From positions 148,987-212,986 of the forward strand of contig NW_027017969.1 of the NCBI RefSeq assembly GCF_032854445.1: DNA of 64,000 nt, given 5' to 3'. The notes under the pieces were generated by a model, which worked only from the letters and a program-made list of their open reading frames with translations, searched no databases and was not told the DNA's origin. Of the stretch, positions 22,709-32,003 are shown piece by piece (the stretch's first letter is position 1; each line of letters begins with the position of its first letter). The translations under genes and the position numbers were made by a program. The stretch is from Liolophura sinensis. Lineage: Eukaryota; Mollusca; Polyplacophora; Chitonida; Chitonidae.

Positions 22709-23414
22709 ATGGCAGACTTTGACTTAGATGATCCGGTGCCCGGCGACGCCCAAGAGGGCAACAACATCGACGACGAGCAGACCACTCTTCGTGCAGGTGT
22801 CCAGATCGGGGTGTATCCCGAGCATCAACTCATTGATGAGATCCTCAAAACCAATGAGGGAAGGCTGTTAGTGCCCGCCGTGAATGATTATTACGATGCC
22901 TTTGCGGAGGCGGATCCCAGCCTTACCCCCCCTCTATAGCTATTACGCGAAGTTTGAGCTTGACGAAGAAGGTAAACTGCGACTCAAGAATTACCCCAAG
23001 GTGGACATCATCAACAAACGAACAGGTAGACCGCTATCCCTCTCTACAGTCGCCCGGGAGCAGGGAATAACCGTCGTCTCCATTCTCACGGCAATTCGGA
23101 TGGCGATCTCGACACTGGGGCTAGCGATAAAGTTGGCGCTGACTGGCGGGTCCGGCGGGGGCATCCAGCCAACACCACCTCCATCCCACGGGCGTGGTCT
23201 TAAAGAATGGGTGAGAAAGCATCTCCAGTCCCTGGCGCGCGCCCTTGGCAAGCTGGCTGGGAAGGCTGCCGCTGCGATTCCGGGTATTATTGGCAGTATT
23301 GTGTCCTGGCTACTGAACCTTCTCGGGAAAGCAGCTGGGTGGCTGGCCGATAATGTCTGGGCTCTAGTCATCGCAGTAGGTGGCCTAATGCTCGTGGCTG
23401 TTCGCCACGCATAG
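22709..23414 (+). pseudogene. Polinton virion-type protein with hydrophobic C-terminus (frameshift, internal loss)
   Basis: The ATG at 22709 opens an acidic segment (MADFDLDDPVPGDAQEG), then VQIGVYPEHQLIDEILKTNE. A frame change near 22935 leads into YYAKFELDEEGKLRLKNYPK and KVDIINKRTGRPLSLSTVA. From there it runs straight into REQGITVVSILTAIRMAIST and a Gly/Ala-rich hydrophobic C-terminus (AAAAIPGIIGSIVSWLLNLL). Compared with my memory of this gene in other Polintons a long middle part seems missing. Stops 1 bp before the stop of the convergent gene at 23416. Confidence 0.65.
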
Positions 23415-23415
23415 T

Positions 23416-24708
23416 TTAACGCATAGTCCACAGAAGCAGTAAGCCGATACCAACCCCAGCGACGACGATGGCTGTCTTCTCCGCATCGTGATTCTTTTCT
23501 GCGGTGGGTGGTCGGACGCTTTCTTGTGGCTCAACGAGGGAAGGTGGTGCGACTCTTTCTTGTGGATCAACGATCACGTGGGAAGGTGGGACGCTTTCTT
23601 GTGGCTCAACGATCCCGTGGAAAGGCGCCCGCTTGTGCAAAGTGGGCGGTACTTTAGCGTTCACACCCTCATTGGCGCCTAGCTTCTGGTCCTCTGTGGC
23701 CACGACAATTTTGTTCTTGTAGTTCGCCACATGGCCGATTGGCAGAAGCATGTCGCTGGGGGCCATATATAGGCCTATGTCATACACAAAGTCTACAGCA
23801 CTCCCGGCATACTGTAGCACGTCCTGGTAGCGTTTGATACCAGACGGAAGGTCGATTGGAGAGGAAATAGCGTCTTCAACGTTCGCGGCAAACTTTTTTG
23901 GCGCGTCGAAGGCTGTGCCCGTACTTAGAATACGCGCCCATGTTTGCGCTTGGGCGCCTAAAATAGCCCACACGTATGTCCGGATGGAATCGTTTAGGCG
24001 CTCTACGCCCGGCTGCGTGAATCCTTGGGATTTGTCGGCAATGAACGACGCAAAAGCCTCCTGGGCGTCCTGCTCGACGTAGTCGACGTGGAGCGCTGAG
24101 GGCTTTCTAGAGAACGACATCCTGCTCGGATCGAAGGTCCCATCGCCAATGGGGCTGTAACCCGTTTTCGTGACATAGTAATATGCCACTCCGAGGTCGT
24201 GATTCACCCCCCTGCGCCTCCAGTCTGTGTGCTTATCTACGCAGAATTCCCTACAAATCCTCTCGTAGGCCCTCTCGTCGTGGGTTTTTTTGAATGTCGC
24301 CCACGCTCTGTCTTGCGGCAAGGGGGGGGGGGGGGGGGGGGCTGGATCTCTTCCAAGATCCGCCTAACTTGGTAATACACATGGAACGTGTGCAGGGCCC
24401 TTATTTGTTTGTCGGGGGCGAGAAGATGGTGTTTTACAGAGACGCCGCAGCGCGTGGTTGCGCACCAGACCTTGATGTTCACTTGGTTCTGCCAGAATTG
24501 CATAGGATTGGTGTTCCAGGCCCGAACAATGTTATTGCTGGTTACCTGTGGCAGCCGGTACAGCCAACACATCTGTCAACGGGACTGGAGAGGCCTTTTT
24601 TTCATCGATGTAGATGTTAAATCGCTGCTCTGCGTGGGTTTGGATACTATGAAATGCCCCGGCCTTGTAAGTGGCCTCTCTATTCAACTTGTAAGCCTCG
24701 CTGTTCAT
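23416..24708 (-). pseudogene. Polinton ~430-aa protein with C-terminal membrane anchor (frameshifted)
   Basis: Opens at ATG 24708 (MNSEAYKLNREATYKAGAFH). A frame change near 24530 leads to NNIVRAWNTNPMQFWQNQ and HHLLAPDKQIRALHTFHVYY; a 17-G tract (24324-24340) then causes a second shift. The main part 24321-23416 includes GVERLNDSIRTYVWAILGAQ and YAGSAVDFVYDIGLYMAPSD. Near the C-terminus is a degenerate proline repeat (VEPQESV, VDPQERV, VEPQESV), followed by a transmembrane helix IVVAGVGIGLLLLWTMR. Probably a virion or membrane-associated structural protein recurrent in Polintons; function unassigned. Confidence 0.65.
23500..23630. repeat. Degenerate coding minisatellite
   Basis: Repeats of CTTTCTTGTGGCTCAACGA-type units at ~30-40 bp spacing. 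On minus these give the PQESV/PQERV repeats near the C-terminus of the 23416-24708 gene. Confidence 0.7.
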
Positions 24709-24719
24709 CGTGGCTAAAA

Positions 24720-25378
24720 ATGTTCATCACATTGTTTGACATTCTAAATGGGGCACAGCACACGCTGCCTCATGCCCTGAACAACCTCGACGGCCGCCTT
24801 AAAACCGCCCTTCGCGAGACAACATTCTATCCAGCCTGGGTGAATATCCAAACCGGAGTGGGCTTCTTGTTTGAGGGCAAACGTGTTGAAGTGCCGACGG
24901 GCTACTACAATGTCTGTACGCTGGACATGGATATATGCCGCCCGCATGGGATTTCTTTGGGATTGAATGAAGCCACGGGCCGCTTAGTCCTTACCCTCCC
25001 TAGAAATACCTTCATAATACTCCAAGAGCTTGCCCCCATCTTAGGGTTCTCCGACGGGATTGCGCCCATAGGGGGGACTATGGAGGGTGAAAATCTACCT
25101 AACTTGGTCACACACAAAGAAGTCTTCGTGCATTTGGATGAACTGAGCACCTCAGAAACGTGAGAATAACCTCAGATTTCGGTGGCGGTTCAACACTACT
25201 TCAGGCCATCGCTGTGACTGGTGAAGGGATAAACTGCGGGAAGACGGTTTCATTTCCCAACCCACAGTACAAAGCCTTGCGGCACGACTATATAACGCAC
25301 TTGACCGTGGCTCTTTTAGATAAAAACGGTAAGTATATTAATGTAGAGTTTCTCAGTGGTACCCTAGAAGTACAATGA
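24720..25378 (+). pseudogene. Polinton capsid-accessory protein A, copy 1 (one frameshift)
   Basis: Opens at ATG 24720, only 11 bp from the start codon of the divergent gene. Landmarks: LPHALNNLDGRLKTALRETT, VPTGYYNVCTL, ITFRRNTFIILQELAPILG-like, FSDGIAPIGGTMEG and EVFVHLDELSTSE. A frame change near 25160 continues to FPNPQYKALRHDYITHLTVA and ends EVQ-TGA at 25378. Beta-rich composition and position among virion genes make a minor capsid (penton-like) protein plausible, but that is inference. A tandem second copy is at about 25549-26202 and is unbroken. The stop TGA overlaps the next ATG as ATGA. Confidence 0.65.
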
Positions 25379-26202
25379 GTATGGAGGACGCAGTCGGTAC
25401 CAGGTCTGCGTGCCTGTGTTTAAGCGACTTGGCAGATGTGTCGGATTTCGAACTCGGAGGCTAGGATGGTGAAATCTACGCCTTCGAGTTTCAAAGTGGC
25501 GAGTACATCCGCAAAAAAATTGCGGGGAATCCTACCGCTTCGAAGTTAATCACATTTAATAACATTAAAAATGGGGTACATTACAAGCTGTCTCAAGCCC
25601 TTAACAACCTCGACGGCCGCCTTAAAACCGCCCTTCGCGAGGTAAAATTCTACCCGAACTTGGTGAATACACCCCCCGGAGTGGGCTTCTTGCTTGATGG
25701 TAAACGTTTTGAAGTGTCGACGGGCGACTACAATCTCTGTATACTGAACAAGATTATATTCCACCCGCGTGGGGTTTCTCTGGAAGTAAATGAAGACACG
25801 GGCCGCTTAGTCCTTACCCTCCCAGAAAATACCTTCATAATATTCCAAGAGCTTGCCTCCATCTTAGGGTTCTCCGACGGGATTGCGCCCATAGGGGGGA
25901 TTATGGAGGGTGATGAGCCATCTAAATTTGTCCCGCAAAAAGAAATCTTAGTGCATTTAGATGAACTGAACACCTCACAAAACGTGAGAATATCCTCAGA
26001 ATACAGGGGCGGTTCCACACTACTTCAGGCCATCGACTTGTCTGATCTAGGGATTAAGTGCTTGAAGACATTTTCATTTCCCAACCCACAGTACAAAGCC
26101 TTGCTCGCCGACAATATAACGTATTTGACCTTATCGTTTTTAGACAAACACGGCCGGCGTATGCATGTAGGGAAAATTAGTGCTATCCTAAAAATACAAT
26201 AA
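25375..26202 (+). pseudogene. Fusion of truncated gene B copy 1 to gene A copy 2
   Basis: Opens at ATG 25375 with RSACLCLSDLADVSDFELGG, a copy of the start of the next gene (26205), hits a TAG at 25462-25464, then reads EIYAFEFQSGEYIRKKIAGN. At about 25545 it passes without a frame change into protein A copy 2 (KLSQALNNLDGRLKTALREV to ALLADNITYLTLSF, ending at TAA 26202). Gene A copy 2 has lost its own ATG, so it can only be expressed from the fused frame or from an internal start. From 25465 to 26202 there is no break. Origin: tandem duplication of an A-B gene pair with truncation of the first B. Confidence 0.75.
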
Positions 26203-26204
26203 GC

Positions 26205-26837
26205 ATGATGGACGCAGCCAGTCCCAGGTCTGCGTGCCTGTCTTTAAGCGACTTGGCTGATGTGTCGAAGTTCGAACTTCAAGGCCAGGAAGGTAAAATC
26301 TACGCCTTCGAGTTTCAAAGTGGCAAGTACATCCGCAAAAAGATTACGGGGCAAGCAGAACCTGCCACGTTTGCTTCCCTTCAAGATGTCTCATCCTCTG
26401 TAGAGCAAGAGCGCAGGTCGCCTTCTGAGGTGGTTGAAGAACAAAAACTCTCATTAATTCGCTTTGAAGACCGCTTTGTTCTTACAAGCGCTCGCGACCC
26501 CGATTGGTTTGTAGATGTGAAGGTGACCCCGATGACGGTCCAGGCCGACGGGTCCCTGGTGAAAAAAGTTTTTAACTCCGAAGCCTCTTTCGTGTCGTGG
26601 GTACCAACCAGCGAGTGTCATATAGCTTTGGGTGGAAAAGGTTACTTCACACTATCTGCGGCGCCGGGTGTAGAGGCCGTGCGTCTTAGCGCGCACTCCA
26701 TATCTACGGCCATGCTACGAATAAACCCTGGATCTATACTTATCTTCAAGATCATACTTGGCGCGGCCTCTCAGCGCCGTTCCTCCTTGATTACCGGGGT
26801 GAGACTAAAGTGGCCTACAGAGCACGATGGAAAGTAG
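26205..26837 (+). CDS. Polinton protein B, 210 aa, intact
   Basis: Starts 2 bp after the stop of the preceding ORF (ATGATG; the first is taken). Residues 9-45 (RSACLSLSDLADVSKFELQG and IYAFEFQSGKYIRKKI) match the truncated copy at 25375. The middle has LIRFEDRFVLTSARDPDWFV and VSWVPTSECHIALGGKGYFT; the end is ITGVRLKWPTEHDGK. No membrane helix is evident and beta-strand character is strong. No stop or frameshift is seen. A virion accessory or structural role is inferred from its place; I do not recognise a named family. Confidence 0.65.
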   Translation: MMDAASPRSACLSLSDLADVSKFELQGQEGKIYAFEFQSGKYIRKKITGQAEPATFASLQDVSSSVEQERRSPSEVVEEQKLSLIRFEDRFVLTSARDPDWFVDVKVTPMTVQADGSLVKKVFNSEASFVSWVPTSECHIALGGKGYFTLSAAPGVEAVRLSAHSISTAMLRINPGSILIFKIILGAASQRRSSLITGVRLKWPTEHDGK

Positions 26838-26846
26838 ATCAGACTT

Positions 26847-27029
26847 ATGATCAAATTACAGGCCCAGGGCGATCCAGTCATCCGGAGCTCTCTCGAGGAT
26901 ATACGGGTCTTTGCAGGGAGCGATGACGGTCTCAATGACATCAATTTAGAGTCCGGTATAAGACTTTGCAGCTTTCGTGTTAGTATTCCCGATGACGATT
27001 TAGAGTTTACCGACGTTGTTGATTCGTAG
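26847..27029 (+). CDS. Small Polinton ORF, 60 aa
   Basis: ATG at 26847, ten bases after the previous stop, to TAG at 27029. Acidic (SDDGLNDINLES, IPDDDLEFTDVVDS). Same strand and tight spacing as its neighbours suggest a real small gene. It could instead be a remnant of a longer one, since nothing diagnostic is present. Confidence 0.45.
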   Translation: MIKLQAQGDPVIRSSLEDIRVFAGSDDGLNDINLESGIRLCSFRVSIPDDDLEFTDVVDS

Positions 27030-27039
27030 GACGGACAAT

Positions 27040-27702
27040 ATGGGACGACTGTACCCAGCGATCACGGATGAAGAGCCGACGGGTGACCACCCCTTGACCC
27101 CGACCGCGCCGATGGTTGAAAACCACCCGGAGGGCGTGGAGCACGCCCATCGCCTGCAGTATATCAGCGAAATACAGAGGCAGCTTGAATCTGAGCGAGA
27201 TCTCCGCCGGGCCATGTGCAAAAAGTACCGGCGCGGTGTCTTAGCCGCCGAGGCCCTTGATTCGGCCATGCTCACGGCCGGTTTGGGACTAGGGGTTGCA
27301 GGTGTGGGACTACTCACAACAATAATTCTAGCCCCTGCTGTCCTGGCTATGGAAGCTGCGGCCATAGCTTGCGGTGTCTTAAATGCCGCCGGAAAATTCG
27401 TTAGCCGCCGACTTCACGCAAAGGCCAAGAAACATAACGATATACGGCTGTTGGCTGAGGCCAAACTTAACAACATCCGTCCGCAGGTATCTACGACATT
27501 ACCTGATGGTGTTATTTTGGACGTAGAATACAGGCAAGTCGTTCAGGAGCTCCAGAACTACTCTGATCTGAAGCAGGAGATACGCGCTAAGTCTCGTAAG
27601 ACATTCAACGCCGTAGAGATCGATGAAAGCACGAAAAGACAGCTTATAGATCGCGGTCGAAAACTAGCTCGGCAAGAGCTGAAAAACGCTCTTTCCGAAT
27701 GA
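27040..27702 (+). CDS. Polinton two-helix membrane protein, 220 aa, intact
   Basis: ATG at 27040. An acidic/proline N-terminus (ITDEEPTGDHPLTPTAPM) is followed by a charged amphipathic helix (YISEIQRQLESERDLRRAMC), then Gly/Ala-rich hydrophobic segments at about residues 77-110 (LGLGVAGVGLLTTIILAPAV, AMEAAAIACGVLNAAGKF) and a long charged C-terminus (RQVVQELQNYSDLKQEIRAK). This gene is recurrent in Polintons to my recollection and would suit a virion membrane or minor internal protein. No break is visible, unlike the core genes. It converges on 27714. Confidence 0.65.
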   Translation: MGRLYPAITDEEPTGDHPLTPTAPMVENHPEGVEHAHRLQYISEIQRQLESERDLRRAMCKKYRRGVLAAEALDSAMLTAGLGLGVAGVGLLTTIILAPAVLAMEAAAIACGVLNAAGKFVSRRLHAKAKKHNDIRLLAEAKLNNIRPQVSTTLPDGVILDVEYRQVVQELQNYSDLKQEIRAKSRKTFNAVEIDESTKRQLIDRGRKLARQELKNALSE

Positions 27703-27713
27703 TGTTCTGGGGG

Positions 27714-27962
27714 TTAGGGTTGTTGCCTTATTAGCTCGGGCAGCAGCCGGTTTTCATAATACTGCCGAATGGGCTCGGGGTGATCCACCGAAGCGCACAC
27801 GTCATTGGTGAAGAGCTTTAGCACGAGCAGCCGGCCCGCGTTGACGCGTCCGTCTTCAAACATGCTGTGGGTGACTTCTTTGTAGCCTCGCAAGTCTTGC
27901 ACCGTGCCGACTAACTTCGCCCAAATAGGCTGGCTGGTCGTTTCCATCGCGGGAGATCCCAT
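27714..27962 (-). CDS. Small Polinton protein, 82 aa, intact
   Basis: ATG at 27962 (MGSPAMETTSQPIWAKLVGT) to TGA at 27714. Landmarks: VTHSMFEDGRVNAGRLLVLK, LFTNDVC and IRQYYENRLLPELIRQQ. It is the last gene before the right TIR and transcribes inward. A short ORF at this place is seen in related Polintons from memory; function unknown. The frame is clean, so it is either under recent constraint or too short to have collected a break. Confidence 0.6.
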   Translation of the reverse strand: MGSPAMETTSQPIWAKLVGTVQDLRGYKEVTHSMFEDGRVNAGRLLVLKLFTNDVCASVDHPEPIRQYYENRLLPELIRQQP

Positions 27963-28022
27963 GATTATTCATTTTATTCGCTGTATACCTAATAAGAAAT
28001 TTCGATAGCCATCAGGCCCTCC

Positions 28023-28075
28023 GCTGGGGGCCTCTATTTGCCAAGGAGAGGGTGTGCCAGAACCTATACTACTAT
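28023..28075. repeat. Subterminal second copy of the Polinton terminus
   Basis: GCTGGGGGCCTCTATTTGCC, then AAGGAGAGGGTGTGCCAGAA and ACTACTATACT, repeat the right TIR with internal deletions, ~24 bp inside the real terminus and in the same orientation. Confidence 0.8.
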
Positions 28076-28099
28076 ACTTATATCTTTTCACGAGAAGGT

Positions 28100-28173
28100 G
28101 CTGGGGGCCTCTATTTTGTTCTGGGGAGGGCCCAGGGGGAGGGTGTGCCAGAACTCCTATTCTGTATACTACT
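28100..28173 (-). repeat. Polinton right terminal inverted repeat
   Basis: Inverted copy of 14151-14224 with two mismatches, ending CTGTATACTACT at the CCACT target duplication. A shortened copy sits just inside at 28023-28075. Confidence 0.93.
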
Positions 28174-28344
28174 CCACTCTGTTCATCCCCTTGAGCAGTC
28201 CCGCAGTATGTTACTTACATATTATTAGCCAATAGCTATGCTGCAACGTCATTAATATTAATACAGGGGAGCTGATCATGTGATGTAAACATACACGTGC
28301 TATGATGTAAACAAATGCACGTGGCAAACTATGACAATATCACA
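28174..28344 (-). repeat. Gypsy 3' LTR, proximal part
   Basis: Continues the LTR from CCACT through to TATCACA. With 14053-14150, minus the 5-bp duplicated target, it gives exactly 264 bp, the length of the intact LTR. About nine differences from 32934-33104. Confidence 0.92.
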
Positions 28345-28895
28345 TCCCCCTTCTTTTGAAGAAAAGCTAGTGGTATTACATTCTTTAACAAACTTCGATT
28401 CTAAAGGACTGCCCAAGTATACATTTCAAATGCAGCAAATTTCAATTTAAAACAAAATAGAATACATTGCAAACTGTAAGTATTTGTAGAGTCAGTTTGA
28501 TATTTAAAACTTGAGTTGGAGTCAAACGTCAAATGATATCCGTGGTTCACCAGGTTTTAAAGCTAAAAACAAATTTATCCATCCATTAAACTTTCATAAG
28601 AATATCAAGATCACACAATTCGGAACAATTGTTTCGGAGCAAATAAAATTATCATAGCACTTTGAATCATCCAAATCCATGAATCTGTGTGGTGGAAAAA
28701 CTGAACCTATCTGTAAATGCATCACTCATTTCAATGCCGAGGAATGAGAGAATCCAATGAACTGAATAGAATGCACACATTAATCACTGATTCACAAATT
28801 CACTGCTGGAACTGGAATTTGCATTCTGACTGAGATGTGCAACTGAGAGCAAAACAAACTGTGCTCACAATAACTAACACACACACACTTCCACT
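28345..28895. other. Gypsy 3' untranslated region with polypurine tract
   Basis: The minus strand carries AAAAGAAGGGGGA immediately upstream of the 3' LTR (28345-28357), the plus-strand primer site. The rest is AT-rich with no ORF. Confidence 0.7.
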
Positions 28896-29749
28896 TTATC
28901 CTGTTATGAAATCAGATAAAACCTTGGGCTTAATAAGTGGACCAAAACGTGAGAACTGTGAAGTTTGTGGGGTGTCAGGTGGTTTCGGAGTCTGAGGAGG
29001 AGTTAGGTTTTTCAGCGGTGGGGGTGTGGAGCCTGTTGATTTGTTGTTCGGACTGTTAGCTAGCGGGGCTGGTTTGGACGGAATGATGCGACGACGGTTC
29101 CATTGATAATTTCCACCATCAGATGTGGAGACAATATATGATCGTTGTATCCCGGCTACTTTTCTCACTATCGCTGGTTTCCATTTCCCACTGAGTTGTT
29201 CCATCTACACACCCTCTCCTTCCTTTAATGTTTTTTGAGATTGGGTGTTACGGTTGTAGTATTTCTGTGAAAGTCGCCTTTGTACATCTTTTACGTTTTG
29301 TACAGATGGACGGAGCCGTTTTTGTTGGACTGGGAGGTTGTCTCGAAGATGACGACTCATTAGGAGTTGAGCTGGTGTAGCGGTTCCATTAGTGGGTGTA
29401 TTCCTGTAGACTAACGGACCATGTACGGGTCAGTACCATCGGTCTGGGCTTTCTTCATGATCCGTTTTGCTATACCGACATACTTTTCAGCAAGTTCGTT
29501 AGATTGGTGATGGTGGGGGCTGTTCATGGTGTGCTTGAAACCCCATTCTGCAGCGAATCTTTTGAATTCTGCAGATGTGTATTGGCTTCCATTGTCTGAT
29601 ATCAGTTCTTCACATATGCCGTGCCGGGCAAATATTGATTTCATGTGATTGATGACACTCTTGGCGGTGATCTTAGGTAACAGGCTGACCTCAAAAATAG
29701 TGACCATAATAATCAGCCACAATGAGATAGTTATGGTTGTGCCACTCAA
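28896..29749 (-). pseudogene. Gypsy integrase (broken)
   Basis: Catalytic core: the first Asp, in LLATDLLEW, is in the preceding frame piece; the second is ISDNGSQYTSAEFKRFAAEW; the Glu lies in HHHQSNELAEKYVGIAKR. The C-terminal piece 29204-28896 reads GKWKPAIVRKVAGIQRSYIV and YQWNRRRIIPSKP, typical of Ty3/Gypsy integrase tails. A frameshift near 29695 separates it from RNase H, and stops fall between 29410 and 29205. Not functional. Confidence 0.8.
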
Positions 29750-31270
29750 GGAGGTCTGTGGCTAACAATTTCCATGGACAGTTTGGTATCGGCGGTGACA
29801 TCATCGGTTCCTTCGGTAGGGAGGATCTGTGTTCAAGACGTGTGCTACATCTGTTCACATAGTCCTCAATTTGTAAACACATGTGCGGCCAGTAGAGAAA
29901 TTCTCTAGCAAGTCGTTTGCAAAGTTCCATGCCGAAATGTCCTGCATGTATCCGTTGCAGCATGTCGACATGCATCACAATTTTTTCACTTTTGTACACT
30001 ATGCCATTCAATACAGTCAGTTCGTCTCGCACATGCCAAAATTCTCTCAGATCAGCGCCCACTTGTTTTTTAGTCTGTGGCCAGCCTCTGTGAATGACAT
30101 ATTTAAGTTTGATGAGAGTTTGATCCTTCTGTGCTTCCGATTTGATTTTTTCCAATTTTTGATCAGTTACTGGGATCCGCTCGAATACTGCATGAACGTG
30201 CTCTTCCAAGGTTGGATCTTCATGTGCGTCGTGTCCAGATTTGTAATTTCTCGAGAGTGTGTCCGCAATCGGAATTTCCTTTCCGGGACAAAAAACTACG
30301 TTTAAATCGTAAAGCTGTAAGTGCAGCGTCATGCGCTGTAGTCTGGTTGGTGCTGAAGCCAGTGGTTTGCGCATGATTATCTCAAGCGGCTTGTGATCAC
30401 TGTGTATTGTCACTTGTTTTCCATAGATATAAGAATAAAACTTCTCACACCAAAACTGAATTGCCAACATTTCTTTCTTTATCTGTGCATAGTTTTGCTG
30501 TGTCGGCGTAAGTGCTCGTGAGGCGTAGGCAACTGGTTTGTCTTCTTGAAGAATGACTGCGCCAAGGCCTGATTTTGACGCGTCTACTTGGAGGGTGACG
30601 TCCTTGGTGACGTCATAGCATGCTAACACCGGTCTTGGTGTTCGCGTGATGATGGATTTCACCTGTTCAAATGTTTTGTCACAATTTGCGTCCCATACCC
30701 TATCAACATCTTCTTTTAAGAGCTCTCTTGTTGGAGCTGTGGGTGTGGCAAGTCCTGGGGCAAACTTGGTGAGGTAGTTGATCATACCCATCACCGTTTC
30801 CAGTTCCTTTTTCGAGGTAGGGGTCGGCATCTGTTCAGTCGCTTTAATCTTGTCTGGGTCAGGTTTCAGACCTTCCGACGTGAGAGTGTGTCCGTAGAAC
30901 TTTGTCTCTGTGACCCCAATTTCCATTTTTGCAGAATTCAGGTGCAAGTTTTTGTCACGGCATCTCTGAAGTAGTTCTCTGAGTCGCTCGTCGTGCAGTC
31001 CTCTAATTGGTGCGTAGACCAGAATGTCATCAACCAAGACCTCAACGCCGTCAAGACCTTCCAGGGCTTCATGTGCTTTCTTTTGAAAGATTTCCTGGGC
31101 TGATACAAGGCCAAAAGGTAAGCGTGTAAATGCCCACCTGCCAAAGGGAGAGTTAAATGTTGTGAGTTTACTACTTTCATCATCTAGCTGGATCTGCCAG
31201 TACCCAGATTTTGCGTCGAGCCGACTAAAGTACTTCGCACCTGCCAGTTTATGTGTTATGTCCTCGCATT
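29691..31270 (-). pseudogene. Gypsy reverse transcriptase-RNase H
   Basis: The palm shows FTRLPFGL (~31130) and VEVLVDDILVYAP (~31030; LVDD in place of the common Y/FVDD), then FYGHTLTSEGLKPDPDKI (thumb/connection). RNase H follows: LQVDASKSGLGAVILQ, KPVAYASRALTPTQQNYAQI, KKEMLAIQFW and TIHSDHKPLE. Next is the integrase zinc region (RIHAGHFGMELCKRLAREF; CSTR where CxxC is expected). The frame is open for over 500 codons, so this part is the best preserved in the element. The upstream end is lost by frameshifts near 31280. Confidence 0.85.
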
Positions 31271-31280
31271 ATGTTTTCGT

Positions 31281-31950
31281 TCAAATTTTTCGGGTCGATA
31301 CATATTTGCGATCTTTTTTCGCGACGGCCACCATTGAGCTTACCCATTCTGTGGGCTCGTCAATGGCTCTGATAACGCCCATTGTCTCCAGTCGTTTTAG
31401 TTCATTCTTGACACGATCCCTTAATGCTACGGGGACACGCCGTGGTGCGTGTACAACTGGTAGTGCGTTGTCTTTGAGTCTAATTTTAGCTTTTCCTGGA
31501 AGACAACCAAGCTCTGTGAAGATATCCTTATTCTCCTTGACCACTGATTCCTTAGTCAAAAACGGCTTTGTGATTGGTCGATCAATTGTGATAACCACTT
31601 TCACCAGGTGTAGCAGCTTACAGACATTGAAACCTAGGAGGGGTTTCGCTGGGCTATCCAAAACTACAAACTCTAAGTTCTGAATAATGTTTTTGTACTT
31701 ACATAATACCGTGCAATTACCTGTGACTTTGAGTTGATTACCACCATATCCTGACAACTTGGGAAGAAAGTGTGTTTGTAAAGGTACTTCGCTCGACAGT
31801 AGTCTTTTGTATGTTTCTGTGGGAATGCAGTTTACCTGTGCTACAGTATCCAGTTTACACCTGAGAGTTTTGCCTGTGTTTCTTAATTCAATGTTTGCAT
31901 AAGCTTCATTTTCGTTGTTTTCAGTTTTGTTAACTGTACCTAAAATACCA
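31281..31950 (-). pseudogene. Gypsy protease and N-terminal RT
   Basis: The aspartic protease active site reads KLDTVAQVN (~31850), where D-T/S-G-A is the family norm, so Gly is Val. The flap and C-terminal block is PAKPLLGFNVCKLLHLVK. It continues into RT fingers (CLPGKAKIRLKDNALPVVHA; KNELKRLETMGVIRAIDEPT; WVSSMVAVAKK). It ends at a frameshift near 31290. Same frame from about 31880 downwards. Confidence 0.75.
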
Positions 31951-32003
31951 CATTGTCTTCAGTGTCATGATTATCTTCACAAACAGCATGAGCTTATTTA
32001 GAC

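Larger units (their letters stand above)
14151..28173. mobile_element. Maverick/Polinton DNA transposon (virus-like), 14.0 kb
   Basis: 74-bp terminal inverted repeats (14151-14224, 28100-28173) start AGTAGTATACAG and differ at two positions. The flanks share CCACT (14146-14150, 28174-28178), extendable to TCCACT if the last TIR base is counted, fitting the ~6-bp Polinton target duplication. The intact right-hand Gypsy LTR shows the empty site. It encodes PolB, retroviral-type integrase, packaging ATPase, major capsid protein and about ten smaller genes. Polintons are self-synthesising transposons with virion genes. This copy has many disabling changes and no visible maturation protease. Confidence 0.95.

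Noticed and set aside
23416-24321. Plus-strand open frames within this interval
   Set aside because: Shadows of the minus-strand Polinton gene; the same applies to secondary frames across 14.6-27.7 kb.
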